Shown here: positions 47,117 through 55,840 of the stretch, piece after piece
How the letters are laid out: each line of letters opens with the position of its first letter
Numbering within the stretch: the stretch's first letter is position 1
Source: CAYZDV01 sp964477275
GTDB lineage: Bacteria > Acidobacteriota > Aminicenantia > Aminicenantales > Aminicenantaceae
Length of the DNA: 64,000 nt
Reading direction: 5' to 3'
NCBI GenBank assembly: GCA_964477275.1
Contig: CAYZDV010000001.1
Coordinates: forward strand, 1 to 64,000
The notes under the pieces: generated by a model
Told to the model about the DNA's origin: nothing
Seen by the model: the letters and a program-made list of their open reading frames with translations, nothing else
Database searches by the model: none
Translations under genes and position numbers: made by a program

Positions 47117-48151
47117 ATGAGAAAGATATCGCGGAGAGATTTCCTGAGCGATTCCCTGGTGTTGATGAGTTCCACTCTATTCCTCCCCGCCGATTCTCTG
47201 TCCCGAGGAACGTTCCTTTTCCAGGAGAGCCAGGAATCCCTGAAAGATTATCCCTCTTACCTCGGACTTGAGGAAAAAGGGGAGCTGTCGCGTCGCGTGG
47301 AGAAGCTGTATGAGATGTATGAAGACTGCACGCTCTGCCCCAGGGATTGTCGGGTCAACCGGACTAAAGGTCAGGTCGGAAAGTGTCAGGGGACAAACCG
47401 GGTGAAAGTCTCCAGCGCCAATCCGCATTTTGGTGAGGAGCCGCCGCTGGTTGGCCAGAAAGGCTCGGGCACGATTTTCTTTTCCAACTGTGGTCTGAGG
47501 TGCGTCTACTGTCAGAATTATCAGATCAGCCTGGAGGGGCAGGGAGTTGAAATTTCAGACCAGCGTCTGGCTGAGGCAATGATCAACCTCCAGAAGATGG
47601 GCTGCCACAACATCAACCTCGTCACCCCCACCCATTATCTCCCCAGCATCGTCAGCGCCGTCCAGAAGGCCGTTCCCATGGGACTCCGCATTCCGCTGGT
47701 CTACAACACTGGTGGCTATGAGAAACCGGAGGTCCTCCAGCTTATGGACGGTATCGTGGATTTCTACCTTCCGGATTGCAAATACATGGACCCTGCGCAC
47801 GCAGCCCGATATTCCTCCGAAGCCTACAGTTATCCTCATTATATCCGGCTTTCACTCAAAGAGATGCACCGGCAGGTGGGAGACCTGAGGGTGGACAGGA
47901 AAGGAGTCGCCATCAGGGGTTTGATCATTCGCCATCTGGTCCTTCCCAACAGAATTTCCGGAACAGAGAAATTCTGTCAGTTCGTTGCCGAAAATCTGTC
48001 CAAGACCACATGTCTCAACATCATGAGGCAGTACAGACCGGAGTACAAGGCGTTCGATTATCCTGAGATTGCCCGCCGCATCACCAGGAGCGAGTACGCT
48101 GAGGCCATCGCCTGGGCAAAAAAATATGGCCTTACGTCTTTCGTCACTTAG
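47117..48151 (+). CDS. Radical SAM protein (PflA-like) with twin-arginine-type leader
   Basis: The start follows AAAGGAGAAGGGGC. The N-terminus KISRRDFLSDSLVLMSSTLF looks like a Tat signal peptide. The radical-SAM cluster motif is CGLRCVYCQNYQ; a further CTLCPRDC lies upstream, as in the PflA-like proteins annotated as putative pyruvate formate-lyase activating enzymes. NLVTPTHYLPSIVSAVQKA and VDFYLPDCKYMDP are also typical. Length 344. A radical-SAM enzyme outside the cytoplasm would lack SAM, so the leader may be vestigial, cleaved, or used as an anchor. No glycyl-radical enzyme is nearby. Confidence 0.85.
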   Translation: MRKISRRDFLSDSLVLMSSTLFLPADSLSRGTFLFQESQESLKDYPSYLGLEEKGELSRRVEKLYEMYEDCTLCPRDCRVNRTKGQVGKCQGTNRVKVSSANPHFGEEPPLVGQKGSGTIFFSNCGLRCVYCQNYQISLEGQGVEISDQRLAEAMINLQKMGCHNINLVTPTHYLPSIVSAVQKAVPMGLRIPLVYNTGGYEKPEVLQLMDGIVDFYLPDCKYMDPAHAARYSSEAYSYPHYIRLSLKEMHRQVGDLRVDRKGVAIRGLIIRHLVLPNRISGTEKFCQFVAENLSKTTCLNIMRQYRPEYKAFDYPEIARRITRSEYAEAIAWAKKYGLTSFVT

Positions 48152-48181
48152 AAAAAAATATCCGCAGCCGAGGGGTCGGCA

Positions 48182-48227
48182 CGATTCGATCAAGGTCACG
48201 CTGACTTTGCCCCGGCGAGGCAAAGCC
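48182..48227 (+). repeat. Dispersed repeat D, copy 2 (stem-loop)
   Basis: CTTTGCC and GGCAAAG at 48205-48225 form a perfect seven-base stem around CCGGCGA. The core is identical to 17090-17109 and the 22 bases upstream are similar. It lies 30 bases after the radical-SAM gene, where it might stabilise or end the transcript. Confidence 0.6.
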
Positions 48228-48409
48228 GCTCGGTTCAATCTTGCGGGGGTCAGACTGTGTTTCTCCGGCGAGTCTCCAGATGCCGCTTTCCAGAACGCAG
48301 TTCGATCCTGAGGGTGGAGCGCAAAGAGAAGTCGATAAGACTGTTGATTTGATTCCGGTTTTCGCTTAAATTACTCAGTAGAAATGGTTCGATATCAGGG
48401 AGTGTTCAG

Positions 48410-50767
48410 GTGAGGTTCAATCGGCACTGGCTCTGTTTGCTTCTTCTGCTCGGCCTCTCTCTTTACAGTCTTCATGGTGAAATTTTTTATCCCTGGAAAG
48501 ACGTGTACATCGGAGCTCTGGACGCCCGAGCCTGGAACGGGGTCGTTTTTGCCCTCCAGGGAGAGAGCGTGTTTGCCTTCCGCGTCAAGGTGGAAAAAGA
48601 GGGAGAAATCGCCGACGGAGAGGACATCGTCTATCTTGTTTCTGAGGTGGGTCCCCACTCTCCTGATGGAACATACGCAAGGCTTAATCTGGATTTGAGC
48701 CTTCCCTTCAAAATGGCCGAGAATACCCCGCTTCTCATCAAGCCTCCATCAAGGTCGGATACGCTGACTCTGGAGTGGGCCCGCCTGGACGAGAGGACAC
48801 TCATCGGGCGAATCAGAGCGCCTGAGGGCATCCGGGTTCACCTCGTTCATTATTTTCCCTGGGATACGAACGGAATCTACGCTGTCATGGATGACGGTCA
48901 GGTTAAAGGAGAAAGCTTTGACTCCCGCTTTCATCGCTATCTGCTCTGGACAGATCCCAGAGGAAGCAGCGTCAGTCAGGGAGAAAAGGAGCTGGAACTT
49001 TCCTTTACCGTGGGCAAAGACAGGAGCCTCTATTTTGTGGCCGGAGTCGCGGATGATGAGAAGACGGTGAGCAGCCAGATTAACCGCTACAAAAACAGAA
49101 AGTTGATCGATTCTCTGCTGAGAGAGGAAGAAAGCCGCTACCAAAAAAAGAGAGTGAGTGTGGAGGGACTGTACCAGGGTGTGGCCGAAGCCGTCACCAA
49201 TAATCTTTTCTGGATGACGCTCTATCAGCCCGGCCACAGCCGCATCTATCTGCCTGCAGCCCGAAGCCGGATCTTATCCACGCCTGAAGGAAGGCCCGGC
49301 CACTGGACGATATTCGGATGGAATTCTTTTTTCAACGCTCTGTCTGCTTCTGTGGAGAGTTCAAAACATGCCGAAGAGATGATCAGAGCTGTCCTGGAAA
49401 CCCAGTATCCAAACGGGAACATCCCTCACTGGCGGGGCCGCTTCGGCGGAACTCCGGACCATTCGCAGCCTCCCATCGGCTCATATGTGGTTCTCAAAAT
49501 TTTCCAGAAGTTCGGAAACCTGGAGCTGTTGAGGTATGCCTATCCGTACCTTGTCAAGTGGCATGCCTACTGGAAGGCCGAGAGCTCCAGCGGTCAAGCC
49601 CGCCGGGATGGGAACGGGGATGGTCTTCTCGAATGGGGAACAGATCCCGAGTATCTCACCAAGACGGTCCCGCCCTGGGAAGAAAATGTCGAGGGAAGAA
49701 GACGAGCCCTCTGGGAGTCGGGGGAGGATGGGCTGCCGAACTGGGATGAGGCGGCCTTTAACCAGGAGACCGGAACTTTGACCATGAACTGTTTGAGCCT
49801 GAACAGCCTCTATGCCCTTGATGCCTGGTGTTTGGCTCAGATTGCCGATGTTCTTGACCGCAGAGCGGACTACGAAATTTACCTCGCCGAATACCAACAA
49901 ATGAAGGAGTTGATTAACAGGCATCTATGGGATGAAAAAGAAGGTTTCTACTTTGACCGGCACTGGGATGGGAGATTTTCCTCCAGAAAGGCGGCTTCGA
50001 ACTTTTATCCGCTGCTGGCCGGGATTCCGGACAAAACCATGGCTTTGCGGATGATCAGACGCCTTCTCAACCCGGAGGAGTTCTGGGGAGACTTCGTCGT
50101 TCCCACCATTTCGCGGGACGACCCGGCCTTCAACAGCCAGAAACAGTGGAGAGGGACGATTATGCCTCCTGTCAATTACCTGGTCTTTCAGGGATTGAAG
50201 GCCTACCGCTTCGATGCCGTGGCCGGCGAGCTGGCCAGGCGGAGCTCTGAACTCTTTCTGCGCACCTTCGAAAACTATCAGATCTGCCCTGAAAATTTCG
50301 ACTCCCTGACCGGGGAGGCGGGCGGGCTGAGATATCAGAGCTGGGGCCCTCTTTTCGCCCTGATCGCCCTTGAAGAATATCTGGATTTCACTCCCTGGGA
50401 GGGATTCAGGTTCGGGATGATCAATCCCGAAAAAAAGGGCAAGCTTTCCATGTTATTCATCCAGGGCCGCCATTACGAGGTGGAAATTTCCTCTTCCCGA
50501 ATCAGGCTGAAGGAGGAAGGGAAAGAGATCCTCAGAACCAACGGAAGCGCTGTGTTCCGCCGTTTCCTCTATTCAGAAAACGAAATCTCCTTTGAAGTGA
50601 AATGTTTTGAGAAAAGAGATATCGGAATTCAGTTCCTGGTCGAGGGAAAATACCAGATTCTGGTCGACGGCGTGGTCCGCGCCGTGGTCAAAGGTAAGTC
50701 CTGCAAAATCAGAGTTCCGGAGGACGAGCATTCAGTCATGATCCAGCTGCTGGAAAGATTGGAATAA
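48410..50767 (+). CDS. Secreted GH63-like alpha-glucosidase
   Basis: A GTG start at 48410 is followed by a leader (RFNRHWLCLLLLLGLSLYSL). Residues of about 25-230 form a beta-sandwich domain. The (alpha/alpha)6 barrel follows: LPAARSRILSTPEGRPGHWT, FGWNSFFNALSASVE with the general acid region, RRDGNGDGLLEWGTDPEYL, PNWDEAAFNQETG and QWRGTIMPPVNYLVF. The Glu in CPENFDSLTGEAGG fits the general base position of GH63 enzymes such as YgjK and mannosylglycerate hydrolase. It probably cleaves alpha-glucosides or a compatible-solute glycoside. Length 785, with an extra C-terminal beta domain of about 120 residues. Confidence 0.82.
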   Translation: MRFNRHWLCLLLLLGLSLYSLHGEIFYPWKDVYIGALDARAWNGVVFALQGESVFAFRVKVEKEGEIADGEDIVYLVSEVGPHSPDGTYARLNLDLSLPFKMAENTPLLIKPPSRSDTLTLEWARLDERTLIGRIRAPEGIRVHLVHYFPWDTNGIYAVMDDGQVKGESFDSRFHRYLLWTDPRGSSVSQGEKELELSFTVGKDRSLYFVAGVADDEKTVSSQINRYKNRKLIDSLLREEESRYQKKRVSVEGLYQGVAEAVTNNLFWMTLYQPGHSRIYLPAARSRILSTPEGRPGHWTIFGWNSFFNALSASVESSKHAEEMIRAVLETQYPNGNIPHWRGRFGGTPDHSQPPIGSYVVLKIFQKFGNLELLRYAYPYLVKWHAYWKAESSSGQARRDGNGDGLLEWGTDPEYLTKTVPPWEENVEGRRRALWESGEDGLPNWDEAAFNQETGTLTMNCLSLNSLYALDAWCLAQIADVLDRRADYEIYLAEYQQMKELINRHLWDEKEGFYFDRHWDGRFSSRKAASNFYPLLAGIPDKTMALRMIRRLLNPEEFWGDFVVPTISRDDPAFNSQKQWRGTIMPPVNYLVFQGLKAYRFDAVAGELARRSSELFLRTFENYQICPENFDSLTGEAGGLRYQSWGPLFALIALEEYLDFTPWEGFRFGMINPEKKGKLSMLFIQGRHYEVEISSSRIRLKEEGKEILRTNGSAVFRRFLYSENEISFEVKCFEKRDIGIQFLVEGKYQILVDGVVRAVVKGKSCKIRVPEDEHSVMIQLLERLE

Positions 50768-50780
50768 CAGCCTGGCCTCA

Positions 50781-51590
50781 TCAACCCTTCCACTCTTTTC
50801 TCTCCTGATAAGCTTTTTTCAGCGTGTCTCCCCTGATCCCCTGACGCAGTGCCTCCAGGGCCAGGACTTCCTCGGGAGGGATGTTGCCCAGGTTGACATT
50901 GAGCCCCTGGCGGAGAATCAGGAACTGCTGCTGGCTTTTCAGGGGCGCTTCCCATATCAACGAGTCGGGGTCTTCAATCCCGGCCAGGATGTGGTCGATT
51001 TCCTCTTCCTTGATATTCCCCTCGGAATCATAAATCCCCACCCCTTTCCCCGCCTCGCGGGCCTCCATGATGACCTTGAACGCTCCGTTTTCCAGGTCTT
51101 CACGGACGAGATTATGGATCAGAGAGATGGGGACCACCTCTCTGGGGTCCTTTTTTCCCACCTCGCTGATGACCTTGAAGCCCATCCCCACAGAACGTTT
51201 GATGGCGGCAGCTCTTGTCTTTCTGTCCATCTCGATCGTTCCGTCCGAGACCTCAACCGCTGAAAAGCCCAGCTCTCTGGCTTTGTCCAGGTATTTCTCG
51301 AGGACTCCCTGCCACACCGCCACTTCCAGGAAGGTTCCGCCGGGCATGACATCGACATGGGCCCGGCTGAGCATTTCGGTTTTTTTCTTCAAAAGTTCTT
51401 TCTCGTAGAAAGCCGAGGTGCCGAAGGTGAGCTTGATGACATCGATGTACTCGCCGCAAACCTTGATCAGGTCACCCACGTGGACCGGACCTATTCCCTT
51501 ATCGATAACCATGGTCAGTCCTGCTTTTCTGGGCTTGGCCGTCCGCCCTCCTGATGGCATCTTGATGATTTCTTCCCAGGCTTTGCTCAT
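50781..51590 (-). CDS. comA: Phosphosulfolactate synthase-like protein
   Basis: The 269-residue protein matches ComA, which joins sulfite and phosphoenolpyruvate to give (R)-2-phospho-3-sulfolactate. Landmarks are GLTMVIDKGIGPVHVGDLIK, DVIKLTFGTSAFY, DVMPGGTFLEVAVWQG, AVEVSDGTIEMDR, and SLIWEAPLKSQQQFLI. In methanogens this starts coenzyme M synthesis; in Bacillus the homolog makes spore sulfolactate. No comB or comC is adjacent, so the end product is not clear. It starts 15 bases after the HPr-kinase-like gene and is probably co-transcribed with it. Confidence 0.85.
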   Translation of the reverse strand: MSKAWEEIIKMPSGGRTAKPRKAGLTMVIDKGIGPVHVGDLIKVCGEYIDVIKLTFGTSAFYEKELLKKKTEMLSRAHVDVMPGGTFLEVAVWQGVLEKYLDKARELGFSAVEVSDGTIEMDRKTRAAAIKRSVGMGFKVISEVGKKDPREVVPISLIHNLVREDLENGAFKVIMEAREAGKGVGIYDSEGNIKEEEIDHILAGIEDPDSLIWEAPLKSQQQFLILRQGLNVNLGNIPPEEVLALEALRQGIRGDTLKKAYQERKEWKG

Positions 51591-51605
51591 TTTATTCTCC
51601 TTTTT

Positions 51606-52577
51606 TCATTCCAGGATGTCTCCCCAGCATTCCATGGGATTGGAGAGGACAGAGGCCGTGAGCTTTACCGTCCCATGCTCGAGGAGCGCGTTGACCTGAT
51701 TGAGCCGCCGGCCGGCCATCTCTTTCTCGTCAAGTCCCGGGATAGGAATCCGGTCATAGAGAACCACGGTCTCCGCAATTTTCTGGGAGATGTTATCAAA
51801 CAGGGCTCTGGCCGCTTTCCTCCGGTCATGGATGGGATTGATGAGGAAGCCCTGGCGGCCTTCCTCGATCCGGGGGAAGAGAATGGTTACGGCTTCAGGA
51901 TCAGAAATCTCCTCAAAACTGGTTCTGTGGGATGAGAAGTCGAGAGCCGCTTTCTTCTGCCATTCATCGGTTCCTTCCTGAGTTTCCATCAGGGATAAAT
52001 ACTGGGGGAAGTGGTGGGTCAGAGTGCCCAGCCTCACGTTATCCACCAGGGATCCCATGAACCAGGTAATGGCGCCGTTTTCCTTCCTGAAGTGAACGGT
52101 TTCCGTTGAAAAAAGCTGGAGTCCCCTGGCCAGTCCGCTGAGGAGATAGACCGTTTTCCCGCTGCCGGCCCCGCCGGTCACCACGTACATGTGATTTCTC
52201 TTTTCATGGTAAAGAGCACACGCATGAAGATTATAAATGGAGTGCTTCTTCTCCAGCAGATAAAGAGTATACCGGTAAAGGAATCCCTGGTTTCCCCAGA
52301 GACTGAACCTCAAATCAGATGCCTCTTCCGACAACCGGAGGAAAGGGCCACTGAAGCGGGCTTTTTCTCCAGAAAAGGCAAAGCAAGGCTCTTCTCGTGT
52401 CTCCTCCACTGAAATGTAGCCATCGAGGTCAGTGGAGTAGAGAATCCTTTCCACGTCCTTGAAATCGGTAAGGAGCGACTTCACTTCAACGGAGGGAGGA
52501 AGGACAGGAAGGAGGTTTTCATTGTTGGATTCCAGGCCGATTCTCGCCTTGAGGATTTCAACGGCTGTCTTGAACAC
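51606..52577 (-). CDS. HPr-kinase-like P-loop ATPase
   Basis: The P-loop GGAGSGKT at residues 135-142 sits in YNLHACALYHEK...YVVTGG context, and the following HFRKENGAITWF stretch fits HprK/P-like kinases and related PEP-carboxykinase folds. I place the start at GTG 52577, just after GAGGTGAGGAG. The open frame runs on to 52775, but that part crosses repeat C and has no homology. The protein is distant from true HPr kinase and lacks an obvious HPr partner here; similar ATPases occur in peptide-modification and cell-surface clusters. Length 323. It precedes the comA-like gene. Confidence 0.65.
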   Translation of the reverse strand: MFKTAVEILKARIGLESNNENLLPVLPPSVEVKSLLTDFKDVERILYSTDLDGYISVEETREEPCFAFSGEKARFSGPFLRLSEEASDLRFSLWGNQGFLYRYTLYLLEKKHSIYNLHACALYHEKRNHMYVVTGGAGSGKTVYLLSGLARGLQLFSTETVHFRKENGAITWFMGSLVDNVRLGTLTHHFPQYLSLMETQEGTDEWQKKAALDFSSHRTSFEEISDPEAVTILFPRIEEGRQGFLINPIHDRRKAARALFDNISQKIAETVVLYDRIPIPGLDEKEMAGRRLNQVNALLEHGTVKLTASVLSNPMECWGDILE

Positions 52578-52692
52578 GCACAACTCCTCACCTCTCTTCA
52601 GGGCATATATGATACATGATACGAATCCGCTCCTCAACCATTCATGGGAACTTGAAAGCATCTTTTCTCGTGATGGTTTTTTTAAGGTGAGA

Positions 52693-52730
52693 ATGGGTCC
52701 TGTCGCGGGGTGTCCCCATGCCACCCATCC
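52693..52730. repeat. Dispersed repeat C, copy 3 (compact form)
   Basis: The left arm (ATGGGTCCTGTCGCGGGGTG) runs directly into the right arm (CCATGCCACCCATCC) without the long spacer seen at 25105-25167. It looks like a deletion derivative of that copy. It lies upstream of the HPr-kinase-like gene and its bases extend that open frame artificially. Confidence 0.7.
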
Positions 52731-52812
52731 GTCTTTCATAGAAAAGGTCATCACGAGGAAGGGTAATTCGTGCAACTGGAAAAAGAGGAAAGAAATCTTT
52801 ATTCGCTGAGGG

Positions 52813-54726
52813 TCAGTTGTGGAGCTGACTGGTTATTTGTTCTTTGAATTTGTAGGCCGCATTTTTTCCGTTGATGGCAGCCTGCAGGTTGGGGTCAAAG
52901 GCAAGGGCGGTGTTGAAATAGTCAATGGCCCGCTGGAAGTCTTTGTCGCTCTTTGTTTTGACGTATTCAAAGAGGTAGAGAGAGCCCATGTTGCTCCAGG
53001 CGAGGGCAAAATTGTTGTCGAACTCGATGGCGCGCTTGTAGTTTTCGAGGGCGAGCGGAAAGTTGCCGCTTTTCTGGTGGGCGACACCCAGGTAATTGAA
53101 GTACTCGGGGTTCCGGTCGTCCATTTTTATGCACTTCTGCAGGATATCGATGGCTTCCTCTTGCCTGTTGGCCACCACCAGCATGATTCCCAGCTTGGAC
53201 ATGAGCCCCAGGTTTTTGGGATTGTTCCTCATTCCCTTCCGGAGGATTTCCACCGTGCTTTCGTGCTGGCCCATCACATAATAAATGCTGGCCAGATGAT
53301 TGTACGCCAGGACGAAGTCCGGCCGTTTCTCGATGACTTCGATCAAATCGTTGATGGCTTCTCTGATTTTCCCTTCCCTGTATTTGAGCACCGCTTCGTA
53401 CATCGTGTTCTGCAGCGGTTTGAGGGTTTTCAGGTCGTTCTCGACTGAGAAGGCCACTTTTTTGGGAGTCTTCCCGTCAGAAATGTAGCCCAGGCTCCGC
53501 AGCCTGTTCATTTCCCCCACGTCGATCGTTGAAAACCTCTCGGCCTTTTCCTTTCCCCGGAGTTTCTGGATGAGTTTTTCCAGGTCTTTTTCCAGCTCTT
53601 TGGTGTTCGTGCTTCCTGCCAGGTTGTTGTCCTCGAAAATATCGGCCCTGATGTCATAGACTTCCCTGATGGGCTGGTCGATGTATTTCAGGGATTCTCT
53701 GATGAATCCCGTCAACGGTGCCCAGCCCCGGTTCAGATACGGAGTGAGGGATTCAAAGTAGATTTCCCTGTTTTTTCTTTTTTGGCCTTTGACGATGGGG
53801 AGCAGAGATTCGCCCTGGAGATGGGCAGGAATCTTATCGCCGAGCACCTCGCAGAGGGTGGGGAAGATGTCGATGTGGCAGACATTCTCTTCAATGGTTT
53901 CCGCTTTCATTCCGGGGATCCTGATGATGAGAGGAATGCGGATGGTGTTGTTATAGGCAAAATAGGAATGGGTCCTCTCTCCTTTTTCTCCCAGGGCTTC
54001 GCCGTGATCGGAAGTCAGCACGATCACCGTGTTCTCCATCATGCCTTTCTCCTGGAGAAAATCGAAGAGACGGCCGAGCTGAGCATCCACATAGGCGACT
54101 TCACCCGAGTAAGGGTCATGCCTGTATTCCTGGTCAAAGGGAGGAGGGGGGATGTAAGGCTCGTGGGGGTCAAAAAGATGAATCCAGGCAAACCACTTCT
54201 GGCTCTGGCCGGAGATCCATTCCATGGCAGGGGCGATGACTTTCTCGGCGGGTCTTTCGATAAAGTAGATTTCCAGCAGGTTCTGGCTTCCGTAGTGATC
54301 GTCGTAGATGTCAAACCCCTGGTCGAGGCCGAACCGCGAGTCGAGGGGAAAGGACCCTATAAACGCCCCCGTTGCGTATTTCCTTTCTTTCAAGTACTCA
54401 GCCAGGGTGAGAAACCTCTGGTCCAGGACAAATCCCGGGTTATCGCTGATTCCGTGGTAAATCGGCGTTGTTCCCGTGAGGATGTTGACATGGGAGGGGA
54501 GAGTGACCGGGTTATGAGCAAAAGCCCACTGAAACACCCAGGCATCAGCGGCGATTTGGTCCATGTTGGGAGTTTTGACGTATTTATCCGAATACACGCT
54601 CACCCGGTCGTACCTGAGGGTGTCGATGGTGACCAGGAGGATGTTGATGTCTTTTTTCGGCAGGGAAGAGGAGTAGGCCAGGGATATTCCCGCCAGAAGA
54701 ACGAGCAGAGTCCTGAAGAATTTCAT
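52813..54726 (-). CDS. Sulfatase-fold hydrolase with C-terminal TPRs, atypical active site
   Basis: ATG 54726 follows GAAAGG and starts a signal peptide (KFFRTLLVLLAGISLAYSSS). The alkaline-phosphatase-superfamily domain has INILLVTIDTLRYDRVSVYS (metal Asp), LTSDHGEALGEKGE and a full fold to about residue 390. Where sulfatases have C/S-x-P-x-R, this protein has T75-L-P-S-H79, so no formylglycine can form; Thr75 would be the nucleophile, as Ser or Thr is in phosphomutase-like members. Residues 430-630 contain about five TPRs (DRNPEYFNYLGVAHQKSG and similar). It is probably a periplasmic phospho- or sulfohydrolase with a protein-binding tail. Length 637. Confidence 0.88.
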   Translation of the reverse strand: MKFFRTLLVLLAGISLAYSSSLPKKDINILLVTIDTLRYDRVSVYSDKYVKTPNMDQIAADAWVFQWAFAHNPVTLPSHVNILTGTTPIYHGISDNPGFVLDQRFLTLAEYLKERKYATGAFIGSFPLDSRFGLDQGFDIYDDHYGSQNLLEIYFIERPAEKVIAPAMEWISGQSQKWFAWIHLFDPHEPYIPPPPFDQEYRHDPYSGEVAYVDAQLGRLFDFLQEKGMMENTVIVLTSDHGEALGEKGERTHSYFAYNNTIRIPLIIRIPGMKAETIEENVCHIDIFPTLCEVLGDKIPAHLQGESLLPIVKGQKRKNREIYFESLTPYLNRGWAPLTGFIRESLKYIDQPIREVYDIRADIFEDNNLAGSTNTKELEKDLEKLIQKLRGKEKAERFSTIDVGEMNRLRSLGYISDGKTPKKVAFSVENDLKTLKPLQNTMYEAVLKYREGKIREAINDLIEVIEKRPDFVLAYNHLASIYYVMGQHESTVEILRKGMRNNPKNLGLMSKLGIMLVVANRQEEAIDILQKCIKMDDRNPEYFNYLGVAHQKSGNFPLALENYKRAIEFDNNFALAWSNMGSLYLFEYVKTKSDKDFQRAIDYFNTALAFDPNLQAAINGKNAAYKFKEQITSQLHN

Positions 54727-55007
54727 GAAACCTTTCATTTGGATTTTTAGACGAAAGAGAAAGAAAATTCTTCCCTGGCCTTAGAATTGGCGGTTCTGTT
54801 TCTGAATGGGCAAAGGCGAGAGGATGCCATCTTGAGATCAGGCAATGATTGACGGTCAGGCTCCCTGTCAAGTGGCTTAAAAATCTAACCCTGGTCCTTT
54901 ACTTGTCCTGAAAAACAAGATGGTATTTAGAAGCAAATACCTCCAGATGTTTTTCAGGACAGGAGGGCATTTTTTCTTTTCGCATGCCAAGGCCGAATTC
55001 CAGGATT

Positions 55008-55754
55008 CTATTTCCAGGCGGTGTGAATGGCGGCAATTCCCGCAAAGAGCCTTCGGCACAAAACCCGGGAAAACCCGGCCTCGCGGATAATGGCTGAGAA
55101 TTCATCCGGGCCGTAGAAGCGCGGGATGGTGGCTGAAAGATACCGGTATCCGGATCGGGAGCCGGAGAGGAAAACTCCCACCGGCCGGACGGCGGTCCGG
55201 ACGTAGAAATGAAAAAGCCTCCTCGTGAGCTTCGATGAAGGCTGGCTGGTCTCCAGGTTGACAAAGCGGCCCCCGGGTCTGAGAACACGCCAGAATTCCA
55301 GGAGATGGCTGATCAGAATTCGTTTGTTGATGTTGATGTTCCGGGTGGCAAAGGAGATGGTGATGAGGTCAACCGTCTCATCCGGAAAAGGCAGGGATTC
55401 CGCTTCAGCCATGACCGGGAAAAGGGAGACCCTCCCCTTTTTTTTCAGTAGCCTGGCCAGCATGGGCAGACAGAAATCGACCGCGACAACTCTCACATTA
55501 TTTTTTGCCAGGCGGGAGAGGTTGAGGGCCATCTCGCCGGTGCCGCTGCAGGCGTCCAGCCAGAGAAGGCCATCGGCCCTGGCTGCTTCCCGCGCAGCCT
55601 TTTTCCGCCACAGGATGTCCAGGCCCAGGGTTAATACATGATTGACCAGCTCATAGGTGCCGGCGACTTCAGAAAAGATTCTCCGGATTCCTTTTCTCAT
55701 TTCCTGACGGGAATTCGGGGGGAAAGCGCCTGTTTCAAATTGAGTAGACCGCAT
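55008..55754 (-). CDS. ubiE: Demethylmenaquinone/ubiquinone methyltransferase
   Basis: This class I SAM-dependent methyltransferase reads IRRIFSEVAGTYELVNHVL at the start, WLDACSGTGEMALNLSRLA as the SAM loop, VDFCLPMLARLL as motif II, and VDLITISFATRNININK followed by EFWRVLRPGGRFVNLETSQP. These are the UbiE/MenG signatures. An anaerobe would use it for the last step of menaquinone synthesis. The length is 248 from the ATG at 55754, which lacks a strong ribosome site; the ATG at 55700 is an alternative. It is upstream of the sulfatase-fold gene by 281 bases in which I see nothing of note. Confidence 0.9.
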   Translation of the reverse strand: MRSTQFETGAFPPNSRQEMRKGIRRIFSEVAGTYELVNHVLTLGLDILWRKKAAREAARADGLLWLDACSGTGEMALNLSRLAKNNVRVVAVDFCLPMLARLLKKKGRVSLFPVMAEAESLPFPDETVDLITISFATRNININKRILISHLLEFWRVLRPGGRFVNLETSQPSSKLTRRLFHFYVRTAVRPVGVFLSGSRSGYRYLSATIPRFYGPDEFSAIIREAGFSRVLCRRLFAGIAAIHTAWK

Positions 55755-55840
55755 ATCTTTTTTTTGCTAAACTTCATTTTCCTCATTTAACCTGGATTAT
55801 TAAAGGGATGTCAAACATTATCATCAAGGAAAGGAGGAAC

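Noticed and set aside
52578..52775. N-terminal extension of the HPr-kinase-like protein
   Set aside because: The extension crosses repeat C, and the same GWVAWG peptide appears wherever this repeat is read on that strand. A GTG with a good ribosome site lies downstream at 52577.
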